A DNA stretch of 36,408 nucleotides from Streptomyces sp. ISL-11 (GTDB lineage Bacteria; Actinomycetota; Actinomycetes; Streptomycetales; Streptomycetaceae): NCBI RefSeq assembly GCF_018614525.1, contig NZ_JAGGOL010000137.1:1-36408 (forward strand). The letters run 5' to 3'. This document shows positions 22,936-30,181 of the stretch, piece after piece (position 1 is the stretch's first letter; each line of letters begins with the position of its first letter). A program made the translations under genes and the position numbers. A model generated the notes under the pieces. It did not search any database. It worked only from the letters and a program-made list of their open reading frames with translations, and was not told the DNA's origin.

Positions 22936-24363
22936 ATGCGCCGTTCCAAAATCGTCTGCACCCTGGGCCCCGCCGTCGACTCCTTCGAGCAGCTGAAGAC
23001 GCTGATCGAGGCCGGTATGAACGTGGCCCGCTTCAACATGAGCCACGGGACCCACTCGGAGCACGAGGAGCGGTACCACCGCCTCCGCAAGGCGGTCGAG
23101 GAGACCGGCCGCGCGGTCGGTGTCCTCGCCGACCTCCAGGGCCCGAAGATCCGCCTGGAGACCTTCGCGGACGGCCCCGTGGAGCTGGTGCGCGGTGACG
23201 AGTTCACCATCACCACCGAGGACGTCCCCGGCGACCGGACGATCTGCGGCACGACCTACAAGGGCCTGCCGGGCGACGTCTCCAAGGGCGACCAGATCCT
23301 CATCAACGACGGCAACGTCGAGCTGCGGGTCACCGAGGTCGACGGTCCGCGGGTGCGGACGATCGTCATCGAGGGCGGTGTCATCTCCGACCACAAGGGC
23401 ATCAACCTGCCCGGCGCGGCGGTGAACGTCCCGGCGCTGTCCGAGAAGGACATCGAGGACCTGAAGTTCGCCCTCGCGATGGGCTGCGACATGGTCGCCC
23501 TGTCGTTCGTGCGCGACGCCTCCGACGTCCTCGACGTCCACCGCGTCATGGACGAGGTCGGCCGCCGGGTGCCGGTCATCGCCAAGGTCGAGAAGCCGCA
23601 GGCCGTCGCCAACATGCTGGACGTCGTCATGGCGTTCGACGGTGTGATGGTGGCCCGCGGCGACCTGGCGGTGGAGTACCCGCTGGAGAAGGTCCCGATG
23701 GTGCAGAAGCGCCTCATCGAGCTGTGCCGCCGCAACGCCAAGCCGGTGATCGTGGCGACCCAGATGATGGAGTCGATGATCACCAACTCCCGGCCGACCC
23801 GCGCCGAGGCGTCCGACGTCGCCAACGCGATCCTGGACGGCGCGGACGCGGTCATGCTGTCGGCCGAGTCCAGCGTCGGCGCGTACCCGATCGAGACCGT
23901 CAAGACGATGTCCCGCATCGTCGAGGCGGCCGAGGAGGAGCTCCTCTCCAAGGGCCTCCAGCCGCTGGTCCCGGGCAAGAAGCCGCGCACGCAGGGCGGC
24001 TCCGTCGCCCGCGCCGCCTGCGAGATCGCCGACTTCCTCGGCGCGAAGTCGCTGGTCGCCTTCACCAAGTCCGGTGACACGGCCCGCCGCCTGTCCCGCT
24101 ACCGCACGGCCCAGCCGATCCTGGCCTTCACCACGGACGTCTCGACCCGCAACCAGCTCACCCTGAGCTGGGGCGTCGAGACCTACGTGGTCCCGCACGT
24201 CGACAACACCGACGCGATGGTCGACCTGGTCGACGCCGAGCTGCTCAAGCTCAAGCGCTACGGCCAGGGCGACACCATGATCATCACGGCGGGCTCCCCG
24301 CCCGGTGTCCCCGGCACCACGAATATGGTGCTGGTGCACCATCTGGGCGGCGAGGGCCGCTAG
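22936..24363 (+). CDS. pyk: Pyruvate kinase, probably K+-independent type
   Basis: Transfers phosphate from phosphoenolpyruvate to ADP, making pyruvate and ATP; 475 residues. N-terminal MRRSKIVCTLGPAVDS; nucleotide and phosphate motifs MNVARFNMSHG and LADLQGPKIRLE; a B domain at about 75-160; the catalytic signature PVIAKVEKPQAVANM (K217, E219); MVARGDLAVEYP; and VIVATQMMESMITNSRPTRAEASDVANAI-type metal/substrate region. K71 in GPKIR occupies the site where potassium-dependent enzymes have Glu (GPEIR), which predicts K+ independence (family knowledge). The C-terminal domain from about 350 is the allosteric one. In S. coelicolor the gene at this position is recalled as pyk2. The ATG lies seven bases after a perfect -10 and has no Shine-Dalgarno. 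Confidence 0.96.
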   Translation: MRRSKIVCTLGPAVDSFEQLKTLIEAGMNVARFNMSHGTHSEHEERYHRLRKAVEETGRAVGVLADLQGPKIRLETFADGPVELVRGDEFTITTEDVPGDRTICGTTYKGLPGDVSKGDQILINDGNVELRVTEVDGPRVRTIVIEGGVISDHKGINLPGAAVNVPALSEKDIEDLKFALAMGCDMVALSFVRDASDVLDVHRVMDEVGRRVPVIAKVEKPQAVANMLDVVMAFDGVMVARGDLAVEYPLEKVPMVQKRLIELCRRNAKPVIVATQMMESMITNSRPTRAEASDVANAILDGADAVMLSAESSVGAYPIETVKTMSRIVEAAEEELLSKGLQPLVPGKKPRTQGGSVARAACEIADFLGAKSLVAFTKSGDTARRLSRYRTAQPILAFTTDVSTRNQLTLSWGVETYVVPHVDNTDAMVDLVDAELLKLKRYGQGDTMIITAGSPPGVPGTTNMVLVHHLGGEGR

Positions 24364-24421
24364 GCGGGCTGTGCCCGCGGGCCGTCTTTGCCGCCTGCGG
24401 CGGCGGGCGCCCTGCGGGCGC
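24364..24421 (+). terminator. Three small tandem hairpins after pyk
   Basis: GCGGGC-TGT-GCCCGC (24364-24378), GCCGCC-TGC-GGCGGC (24390-24404) and GCGCCC-TGC-GGGCGC (24407-24421), each a 6-bp perfect stem with a three-base loop. The first is followed by CTTT. Likely the pyk terminator region. Confidence 0.65.
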
Positions 24422-24518
24422 GTCCTCAAACTCCCCCAGCTACCGCTGGGAGGTGCCCCCAACGGGCTTGATGTGCGGCTGAGCTCAGCCCCCTTCAGCC
24501 CGTCCGGCGCTTGAGGAC
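24422..24518. repeat. Probable dispersed Streptomyces repeat with nested insert
   Basis: Bounded by GTCCTCAA (24422-24429) and TTGAGGAC (24511-24518). The right arm CAGCCCGTCCGGCG-CTTGAGGAC resembles an intergenic repeat I recall as frequent in Streptomyces; in the full form the left arm would mirror it. Here the left arm is interrupted by a second repeat-like unit at 24431-24460, with the hairpin CCCAGC-TACC-GCTGGG. No coding capacity seen. Confidence 0.55.
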
Positions 24519-24538
24519 ACCACCGCGCAGCGGTGGTG
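24518..24538. terminator. Short perfect hairpin
   Basis: CACCACCGC-GCA-GCGGTGGTG, a 9-bp stem with a three-base loop, next to the dispersed repeat and downstream of pyk. Possibly part of the same repeat family. Confidence 0.5.
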
Positions 24539-24588
24539 CGCACCACACGACCCGCAGCCGCCCGCTCACATGATCCGCCGGACACGGC

Positions 24589-24636
24589 AACGGCTGTGGC
24601 CGCCACCCTCCAAGGAGGGTGGCGGCCACAGCCGTT
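24589..24636. terminator. Long bidirectional terminator between pyk and the secreted-protein operon
   Basis: A perfect 23-base inverted repeat (24589-24611 with 24614-24636; left arm begins AACGGCTGTGGCCGCC). With a CAAG loop it makes a 22-bp stem. It ends 18 bases before the stop codon of the minus-strand gene. Confidence 0.88.
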
Positions 24637-24654
24637 CCGTCATGCCCGCGCGGC

Positions 24655-25974
24655 CTACGGGTAAGTGCCGTCCGTGATGTACAGGTGGAGGTTCGGGACG
24701 TGCAGGGTGCCGCCGAACTGGCCCGCCTGACGGATCTTCACGTCCGTGAAGAAGATCGGAATGGGCAGTTTGAGACCGGGGATCATCGGCGGCGGGCTGG
24801 TCGCGGTGTAGTTCGCCGGGAGCAGCCCGAGGAGCTTGCCCTTCAGTTCCTCGGTGTACATGGTCACCTGGCCGCCCGTGATCGTCGAGGTCGTCCCCCG
24901 GCCGGCGACGTGGTTCTGCTTGTCCTTGCCGTTGACGATCTGGTGCAGGTCCCCGATGCCCACCGAGTCCGCGGTGAACTTCAGGACGGACTTCTCCTGC
25001 CCGTTCACCGTCGTGATCCGCTTGATGCCCTGGTAGGTCAGGCCACCGAGCGTGAGCTTGTCGGACTCCAGGAACCAGGGCTGGTTCGGGAAGGCGTGCT
25101 TCTCGTTCTCGTCGACGACCTTGGGAGCGGGGCAGGGCGGCGGGTTGTCGGGGTCCAGGGAGGGGGACGCGGACGCCGACGGGGACGCGGAGGGGGATGC
25201 CGAGCCGCTCGGGGTGGGACTCGGACTGGCACTCGCGCCGGGTGTGGCGCCCGCCGAGGGCGTCGCGGCCTTGCCCGTGCTCTTGTCCGTTCCCGTGCCC
25301 GTGCTCTTGTCCGGCGCGGGTGACGCCGGCTTCCTGGACGCCGAGGCGGACGGGGACTGGCTGGGCGAAGCGCTCGGCGGAGCGGACTTCTGCCCCGCCT
25401 TGGCCCCGCCGGTCAGGATGTCGCCGAGCTTGTCCCCGAGCCCCAGGGGGTCGAGGGGGTTGACGGACTTCGTCGCGGAGGGCGAGGGGGACGGAGCGGA
25501 CGGGACGGGCAGCTTGCCGACGCCGCCGGGCGGCTTCGCGGTGTCCGGGGTGGACTTCTCCGCACCCCCCGGCTCCTTGGAGTCGCCCTTCTCCTGCGAG
25601 CCGCCGTCCTTGCCCTCGACGTCCTTGGGGCCCTTGTCCCCCTTTTCCTCGGCGCCCTTGTCCTGCGCGCCGTCCTTCTCCGCGTCGCCTTTCTCCGCGT
25701 CGCCCTTCGCGCCCTTGCTCGCGTCGGCGTCGGGCTCCGCGCTCTGGTCCGGCACCGTGGCACAGGCACCCTCGAACGGGCCCTTCGCCGTCGGCTTGGC
25801 CATGGCCAGCTGGGGCGTGAGCCCCATGCCCATCAGCACGGCGGTCGGCATCGCCGCGATGGCGACCGCCTTCCCGGCGGGCATGTGCAGCCGGGCCAGC
25901 AGCGGCTTGCGCGGCGCGGCGTGCCGCGGGCCGGTTCTCGCACGACTGCCGTCGTACGCCTCGTCAGTCGGCAC
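24655..25974 (-). CDS. Secreted or anchored low-complexity protein with C-terminal beta domain, function unknown
   Basis: Not recognised as a named family. 439 residues. A hydrophobic segment at about 33-58 (KAVAIAAMPTAVLMGMGL) acts as signal or anchor. Next come an acidic/basic Lys/Glu/Asp/Gly-rich stretch (about 80-145, KGDAEKGDAEKDGAQDKG) and Ser/Pro/Ala linkers (about 160-275, PSASPSQSPSASAS). A compact C-terminal domain (about 285-439) ends GGTLHVPNLHLYITDGTYP. That domain shares FTDV-x2-R-x6-G-x4-P-x-L spacing with the DUF6230-like protein two genes upstream, which suggests a distant relationship. The GTG start at 25974 has GGGAGG nearby and overlaps the DUF6114-like stop by 11 bases, so the genes are translationally coupled. 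Probably acts at the cell surface. Confidence 0.85.
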   Translation of the reverse strand: MPTDEAYDGSRARTGPRHAAPRKPLLARLHMPAGKAVAIAAMPTAVLMGMGLTPQLAMAKPTAKGPFEGACATVPDQSAEPDADASKGAKGDAEKGDAEKDGAQDKGAEEKGDKGPKDVEGKDGGSQEKGDSKEPGGAEKSTPDTAKPPGGVGKLPVPSAPSPSPSATKSVNPLDPLGLGDKLGDILTGGAKAGQKSAPPSASPSQSPSASASRKPASPAPDKSTGTGTDKSTGKAATPSAGATPGASASPSPTPSGSASPSASPSASASPSLDPDNPPPCPAPKVVDENEKHAFPNQPWFLESDKLTLGGLTYQGIKRITTVNGQEKSVLKFTADSVGIGDLHQIVNGKDKQNHVAGRGTTSTITGGQVTMYTEELKGKLLGLLPANYTATSPPPMIPGLKLPIPIFFTDVKIRQAGQFGGTLHVPNLHLYITDGTYP

Positions 25975-26476
25975 GGTGCCTCCCGTTCGTCTCCTTCGTC
26001 AGGGACAGCGGGGGCCGCTCGCCCTGAGGGCCCTCGTCACCTTCCCCGGACTCCTCGCCGGCCACGACCGCCGCGACCGGCTTCCCCGGCGCCCAGGACA
26101 CGCCGAGCGCGCCGCCGATCAGGGCGAGCAGGAAACCGACCAGGAACGCCCCGAAGTTGGACACCACCAGCGAGACCAGCGCGAGCAGGATCGCCGCCAC
26201 ACCGGCGAAGATCCGCGACTGCTGCTGGAACCAGAGCGTCAGGCCGAGGACGACCAGCAGCACTCCTATGATCAGCGAGCCGGCGCCGGCGGTGGTCGCC
26301 AGCCGGATGTGCAGATCGCCCAACGTCATGGTCTGGTACGGGATGTACATGATCGGGATGCCCGCCAGCAGGGTCCACAACCCTCCCCAGAACGGGCGTC
26401 GCCCGCGCCAGTCCCGGAAGGAACGGCGGGCGCGGCCGAATGAACTGATCTGCTGGGGTCGCGTGTCGACGCTCAT
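25964..26476 (-). CDS. DUF6114-like small membrane protein
   Basis: About 170 residues, function unknown. After a basic N-terminus (RARRSFRDWRGRRPFW) come about four hydrophobic helices: GGLWTLLAGIPIMYIPY, AGSLIIGVLLVVLGLTLWF, IFAGVAAILLALVSLVVSNF and GAFLVGFLLALIGGALGVSW. The tail is charged and probably cytoplasmic. I recognise the pattern as the streptomycete DUF6114 family, usually next to DUF6230 genes; that name is from memory. ATG 26476 is chosen because GAGGAGC lies eight bases upstream, and longer starts would lack one. It overlaps the downstream secreted-protein gene by 11 bases and follows the DUF6230-like gene after 128 bases. Confidence 0.88.
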   Translation of the reverse strand: MSVDTRPQQISSFGRARRSFRDWRGRRPFWGGLWTLLAGIPIMYIPYQTMTLGDLHIRLATTAGAGSLIIGVLLVVLGLTLWFQQQSRIFAGVAAILLALVSLVVSNFGAFLVGFLLALIGGALGVSWAPGKPVAAVVAGEESGEGDEGPQGERPPLSLTKETNGRHRAD

Positions 26477-26527
26477 GTCGTACAGCTCCTCGGAACTGGC
26501 GATTCGGTGGTACGTACGCCCGGCGGA

Positions 26528-26550
26528 GCGCCCCCGGCCTTCCGGGGCGC
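26528..26550 (-). promoter_or_regulatory. Intercistronic hairpin in the DUF6230-DUF6114 operon
   Basis: GCGCCCCCGG (26528-26537) pairs with CCGGGGCGC (26542-26550) with one bulged C and a four-base loop, in the 128-base gap between the first and second genes. It could lower downstream expression or protect the upstream message. Confidence 0.45.
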
Positions 26551-26604
26551 GGCGCGGTACGGGCACGGGAACGCGAGGTCACGCCCCGTACCCGCACGTC
26601 GGAC

Positions 26605-27243
26605 TCAGTTGTCCTTGCAGTCGGCGTCGCCCATGCTGACGCCCATCTTGAGTCCGGGCAGCGTGAACGAACCCGCGGACGTCGCCCAGGCGCGCTGGCT
26701 GACGTCGGTGAACACCACCGACTCGGCCTGCTGGGCGAACGAACCGGGCACGTAACCGCCCCGCTCACCGCGCTCACCGCCCGGCTTCACCGGCCCGGGG
26801 CCCTGGGTGGTCGAGTCGACCGCCACACCGATGTCGACATTCGTGAAGACCGCGTCGGCGGTCATGTCGTCGGCGTCGATGTACAGCTTCGTCGCCTTGA
26901 CCTTGTCCTTTCCGCCGCCGGCCTTCAGCTTCATCGAGACCTTGCCGAACGGCGTCGGGATGGTGACCGCCTGGCAGAGCTTGGTGATCTCCGCGTTGTT
27001 GATGCCGACCACGGCGACGGGCTTGTTCCCGGCCTTGGTGACGTCATTGGCCCCGTACTGGACGAATCCCGTACCTTCCAGGCGCTTCGCCGCGACCTCG
27101 AACTGCTGCCCCGAAACGCTGAACGACGCCGCCAGCGCACCTTGCGCCACCGCGACACCGATCGCGGCCGTCGCCGCGACACTCGGCACCATGACGACGG
27201 CGAACCGCCGCCATCTGGTCCCTCCACGAGTCTCTGACTCCAT
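26605..27243 (-). CDS. DUF6230-like secreted protein, function unknown
   Basis: About 212 residues. A signal sequence or anchor (FAVVMVPSVAATAAIGVAVAQGALAAS, residues 14-39) precedes a beta-rich mature part. Notable segments are SGQQFEVAAKRLEGTGFVQY, ATKLYIDADDMTADAVFTNVDIG and, near the C-terminus, VVFTDVSQRAWATSAGSFTLPGLK, ending in a GDADCKDN tail with one cysteine; another cysteine lies near residue 86 (KLCQAV). Recognised from memory as DUF6230, sometimes labelled cholesterol esterase in old annotations; no esterase GxSxG motif with a triad is apparent, so that label should not be trusted. ATG 27243 has AAGGAGG six bases upstream. First gene of a three-gene operon with a very long leader. 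Confidence 0.9.
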   Translation of the reverse strand: MESETRGGTRWRRFAVVMVPSVAATAAIGVAVAQGALAASFSVSGQQFEVAAKRLEGTGFVQYGANDVTKAGNKPVAVVGINNAEITKLCQAVTIPTPFGKVSMKLKAGGGKDKVKATKLYIDADDMTADAVFTNVDIGVAVDSTTQGPGPVKPGGERGERGGYVPGSFAQQAESVVFTDVSQRAWATSAGSFTLPGLKMGVSMGDADCKDN

Positions 27244-27704
27244 GACCTGCCTCCTTCTCGGACGTACATCTCCGACGGGGGCGCCCGCTGCGCGGACCCC
27301 GGACGGGGATGGGAGACGTGCTACGCCCTCGGGAAGAAGAGCACCGCGCGACCGTGGCGCGGAACGCACCCGGACAACACCGGCGATCACCCCCGAGCGA
27401 CAACCACTGGCCACGCCTTCGCGCAACCGCTGGGACAGGCCCCGTCGTCGACCGCCGGAGACCCCCCTGTCCCTGAGCCGGCCCGACAGGGCCGACCCGC
27501 CCGGTGGGGACCCACTCCCTGGACGCCGACCGGCTGCCGGGCTGGAGAGTGGACCGAGCTTGGCCGATCGTGGTGCATTCACGGCCGGGACACAAGAGGT
27601 TCATTACTAGCGAGTAACGAGCCGATAACCAAGGGGTGATAGGTGCGTATCGACCGGCGGCACGACATAGCCACACCGTGTCCGGAGGGAACTGGAGATA
27701 AACG
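27244..27704 (-). promoter_or_regulatory. Long 5' leader and promoter region of the DUF6230 operon
   Basis: No real gene is apparent in this 461-base stretch. A good minus-strand promoter candidate is TTGGTT (27628-27633) with a 17-base spacer and TAGTAA (27605-27610), giving a leader of roughly 350 bases to the ATG at 27243. An ATG overlaps the -10 (TAGTAATG), but the following frame looks non-coding. A promoter nearer the gene was not seen. Confidence 0.5.
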
Positions 27705-27732
27705 AAAAACCCGGGCGAAAGCCCGGGTTTTT
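27705..27732. terminator. Intrinsic terminator with GAAA tetraloop downstream of the thioredoxin gene
   Basis: AAAAACCCGGGC-GAAA-GCCCGGGTTTTT, a perfect 12-bp stem with T tracts in both directions. On the minus strand it ends the thioredoxin transcript (stop at 27823). Confidence 0.95.
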
Positions 27733-27822
27733 CTTACTCGGAGTAACCGTGGCCGCGTTTACCAAGTTTTGGCAAAACGCGGCGACTGTGCAACCAGCGC
27801 ACAGGAGGGACGGGCCGACCCG

Positions 27823-28797
27823 TCAGAACAGCGCACGCGAGAGCGCGGTGCGCGCCGCGGTCACCCGCGGGTCGTCCGCCCCGATCACCTCGAACAGCTC
27901 CAGCAGTCGCACCCGCGCGGCGTCCCGGTCCTCGCCCGCCGTCCGCTTGACCGCGTCGAGCAGTCTGCCGAAGGCGTCCTCGACGTGCCCGCCGACCAGG
28001 TCGAGGTCGGCCGCGGAGATCTGCGCCGCCACGTCGGCGGGGTTCTCGGCGGCGGCCTTGCGGACCTGCTGCGGGTCCATGTCCTGGACGCGGCGCAGGA
28101 GTTCGGCCTGGGCCAGGCCCAGCTTCGCCTCGTCGTTGCCCGGGTCGTCGGCCAGTACGTTCTTGTACGCCTGGACGGCGCCGCCCAGGTCCCCGGCGTC
28201 CAGCGCCTCGTGGGCCCGGCCGAGGGCGCTGTCGTGCGGGCTCGGCGGCGCCTCCCGCGGAGCGGCCTGCGCGTCGGCCGCCGCGGCCGGGTCCACCGGC
28301 GCGCCCACGATGCCGAAGCGCTGCTCCGCCACCGCGATCAGCTGGTCCAGCACCTCCCGGACCTGCGCCTCGGGCGCGGCCCCCTGGAAGAGCGGCAGGG
28401 CCTGCCCGGCCACCACCGCGAAGACCGCGGGGATGGACTGCACGCCGAACTGCTGGAACAGCATCTGGTTCGCCTCGACGTCGATCTTGGCGAGGACGAA
28501 TCGTCCGGCGTACTCCGCCGCCAGCCGCTCCAGCATCGGGCCGAGCTGCTTGCACGGCTCGCACCAGTCGGCCCAGAAGTCGATGACGACGGGCACCTCG
28601 GCGGAGCGCTGGAGAACCTCCGGCTCGAAGCCGGCCTCGTCGACGTCGAAGACGAGACGCTGCGCACCGACGGGCGGCGTACCGCCCTCGCGGGCGGCCT
28701 GGGCCCGCGCCTGCTCCGCCTTCTGCTTGGCTTCCCCGGCCGCCTTCACCGCGGCGAGGTCGACCACTCCACTCATGGACATGTTCCGTGGCTGCAT
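27823..28797 (-). CDS. Thioredoxin-TPR co-chaperone, CnoX/YbbN-like
   Basis: 324 residues. After a helical Ala/Lys/Glu-rich N-terminus (11-38) comes a thioredoxin fold (about 45-155) with active site WCEPC (C79, C82) and cis-proline in SIPAVF (P123). A C-terminal helical region (about 195-324) is TPR-like (ALGRAHEALDAGDLGGAVQAYKNVLADDPGNDEA). This architecture is that of YbbN/CnoX, a holdase that protects clients from oxidation and hands them to chaperonin or DnaK; E. coli CnoX lacks the full CxxC, whereas this protein has it, so it may also be a redox-active thioredoxin. ATG 28797 has GGAGGAT eight bases upstream. It is divergent from a TetR gene; a TATTAA at 28843-28848 (minus) could be its -10. 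Confidence 0.92.
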   Translation of the reverse strand: MQPRNMSMSGVVDLAAVKAAGEAKQKAEQARAQAAREGGTPPVGAQRLVFDVDEAGFEPEVLQRSAEVPVVIDFWADWCEPCKQLGPMLERLAAEYAGRFVLAKIDVEANQMLFQQFGVQSIPAVFAVVAGQALPLFQGAAPEAQVREVLDQLIAVAEQRFGIVGAPVDPAAAADAQAAPREAPPSPHDSALGRAHEALDAGDLGGAVQAYKNVLADDPGNDEAKLGLAQAELLRRVQDMDPQQVRKAAAENPADVAAQISAADLDLVGGHVEDAFGRLLDAVKRTAGEDRDAARVRLLELFEVIGADDPRVTAARTALSRALF

Positions 28798-28896
28798 GGC
28801 CCTATCCTCCCCCCTCCGCGCGGCGATCGGAAAAGTGCGCCTTTAATACACCCATAGCTTGTGAGTCCGGCGCCGGTCCCCACCTGGCGCCTGTGG

Positions 28897-28928
28897 TTGT
28901 CGCTCTTTCGCTACGAGTCGTAGCGTAA
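28897..28928 (+). promoter_or_regulatory. TetR promoter overlapped by a palindromic operator
   Basis: TTGTCG (28897-28902), an 18-base spacer and TAGCGT (28921-28926) form a plausible promoter. The palindrome CGCTACGA-G-TCGTAGCG (28909-28925) is perfect, and the pairing resumes outside one mismatch as TT/AA (28906-28928). It covers the -10, so binding should block transcription. Autoregulation by the downstream TetR protein is inferred. Confidence 0.65.
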
Positions 28929-29019
28929 CTGGAAGCCGTGCCGCTCTGTGGGTGACGGAGCAAGCTTTCGCGTGATCTGCCTCATACCGGTGGAGCTACC
29001 CGGCGGTAAGGTCACGGGC

Positions 29020-29664
29020 ATGACTTCCGCCCATCCCACCGGGCGCCCCGGGACCGGCGCCCCGGGACGTACGGGCCGGCCGCGCAGCACCGAGGCCGAC
29101 CGCGCGATCCTCGACGCCACCCGGGCGGCGCTGGTCGAACTGGGCTGGGGAAAGCTGACGATGGGCGACGTGGCGGCCCGCGCCGGGGTCGCCAAGACGA
29201 CCCTCTACCGCCGCTGGGCCGGCAAGAACGAGCTGGTCACGGACGCGGTGGCGGCACTCTTCGACGAGCATCTCGACCTCCCCGACCTCGGCAGCCTCCA
29301 GGCGGACATCGAGGGCGTGGTGCTGCGGTTCGCGGCCCTCCTGGAGCGGCCCGAGACGAAGACGGCGCTGATGGCCGTCGTCGCCGAGTCCACACGGGAC
29401 GACGCGCTGCGCGCACGGATCCGTTCCGCGATCGTGGACCGGCAGAAGCGGCTGGTGCTCCTCGGCCGCGGACGCGCGCAGGCGCGCGGCGAGCTCCCGC
29501 GCGAGACCGACCCGGCAGCCGCCGCCCGCAACGCCGACCTGATCTTCGATGTGATCGCCGGTGCGGTGGTCCACCGCACCCTGGTCAGCGCCGAGCCCGT
29601 CGACCAGGAGTGGGCCCGCGACTTCACGGCCCTGCTGGTGGGGGGCCTGGGCGCGACGGTCTGA
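29020..29664 (+). CDS. TetR family transcriptional regulator
   Basis: Predicted 214-residue TetR-type regulator. The Gly/Pro/Arg-rich N-terminus (GRTGRPRSTEADRAIL) is followed by the helix-turn-helix KLTMGDVAARAGVAKTTLYRRW (about 47-68), then a TetR_C-type helical domain (DLPDLGSLQADIEGVVLRFA ... TRDDALRARIRSAIV). The ATG at 29020 is preferred; GGTAAGG lies eight bases upstream. An in-frame GTG at 28948 has only a distant GGAAG. It is convergent with the MarR gene (12-base gap) and divergent from the thioredoxin gene. A strong palindrome in its own promoter suggests autoregulation; target and ligand unknown. Confidence 0.9.
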   Translation: MTSAHPTGRPGTGAPGRTGRPRSTEADRAILDATRAALVELGWGKLTMGDVAARAGVAKTTLYRRWAGKNELVTDAVAALFDEHLDLPDLGSLQADIEGVVLRFAALLERPETKTALMAVVAESTRDDALRARIRSAIVDRQKRLVLLGRGRAQARGELPRETDPAAAARNADLIFDVIAGAVVHRTLVSAEPVDQEWARDFTALLVGGLGATV

Positions 29665-29676
29665 GGTCGGCCTCCG

Positions 29677-30174
29677 TCACCCGTCGGTGTCGCCCAGCGA
29701 CTCCAGCAGCCGCCGCAGGTCCCTCGCGACGCGGTCGCGCTGGGCGGGGGTGAGACCGGAGAGCAGCCGGTCCTGGGTGGCCACGTTGTCGACGAGGGCC
29801 TTGCCGACGAGGTCGCGGCCGGCGTCGGTGAGGGCGACCCGGACGCTGCGCCCGTCGTCCTCACTGCGGGTGCGGGTGATCAGCCCCCGCTCCTCCAGGC
29901 GCTCCAGTCGCTGGGAGACGGCGCCCGAGGTGACCATCGACGACCGCATCAGTTCGGCGGGTGTCAGATGGTGGGGCGCGGGGCTGCGGCGCAGGGTGGC
30001 GAGGACGTCGAAGGCCGCGGCGTCGAGGCCGTGGCCGCTGTAGGCGGTGCGCAGTTCGCCTTCGACGATCCGCGCGAGGCGCTTGATACGGCCGATGACG
30101 GCCATGGGTGAGGCGTCGAGGTCCGGGGCCTGCTCCGCCCACTGCGCCAGGATCTTGTCCACGTGATCACTCAT
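29677..30174 (-). CDS. MarR family transcriptional regulator
   Basis: 165-residue winged-helix regulator. The core is DAAAFDVLATLRR then LTPAELMRSSMVTSGAVSQRLERLEERGLITRTRSEDDGRSVRVALT (about 68-115), including the wing D-[DR]-G-R-S pattern, with flanking dimerisation helices. It has no cysteine, so it is not an OhrR-type peroxide sensor; a ligand-responsive repressor is more likely. It is divergent from the nitroreductase gene across 98 bases that hold three CTTAG motifs. TAGACT (30182-30187, minus) ends seven bases before its ATG, so the message may be leaderless, although GAGGGG also lies there. Confidence 0.92.
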   Translation of the reverse strand: MSDHVDKILAQWAEQAPDLDASPMAVIGRIKRLARIVEGELRTAYSGHGLDAAAFDVLATLRRSPAPHHLTPAELMRSSMVTSGAVSQRLERLEERGLITRTRSEDDGRSVRVALTDAGRDLVGKALVDNVATQDRLLSGLTPAQRDRVARDLRRLLESLGDTDG

Positions 30175-30181
30175 GCCCCTC

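Noticed and set aside
22864..24606. A 580-codon open frame antisense to pyk
   Set aside because: Shadow frame rich in His, Asp, Gly and Arg; pyk is unmistakable on the other strand.
26605..27243. Cholesterol esterase
   Set aside because: No serine-hydrolase GxSxG motif or triad; the recalled label for this family lacks sequence support.
29677..30174. OhrR-type peroxide sensor
   Set aside because: The protein contains no cysteine.
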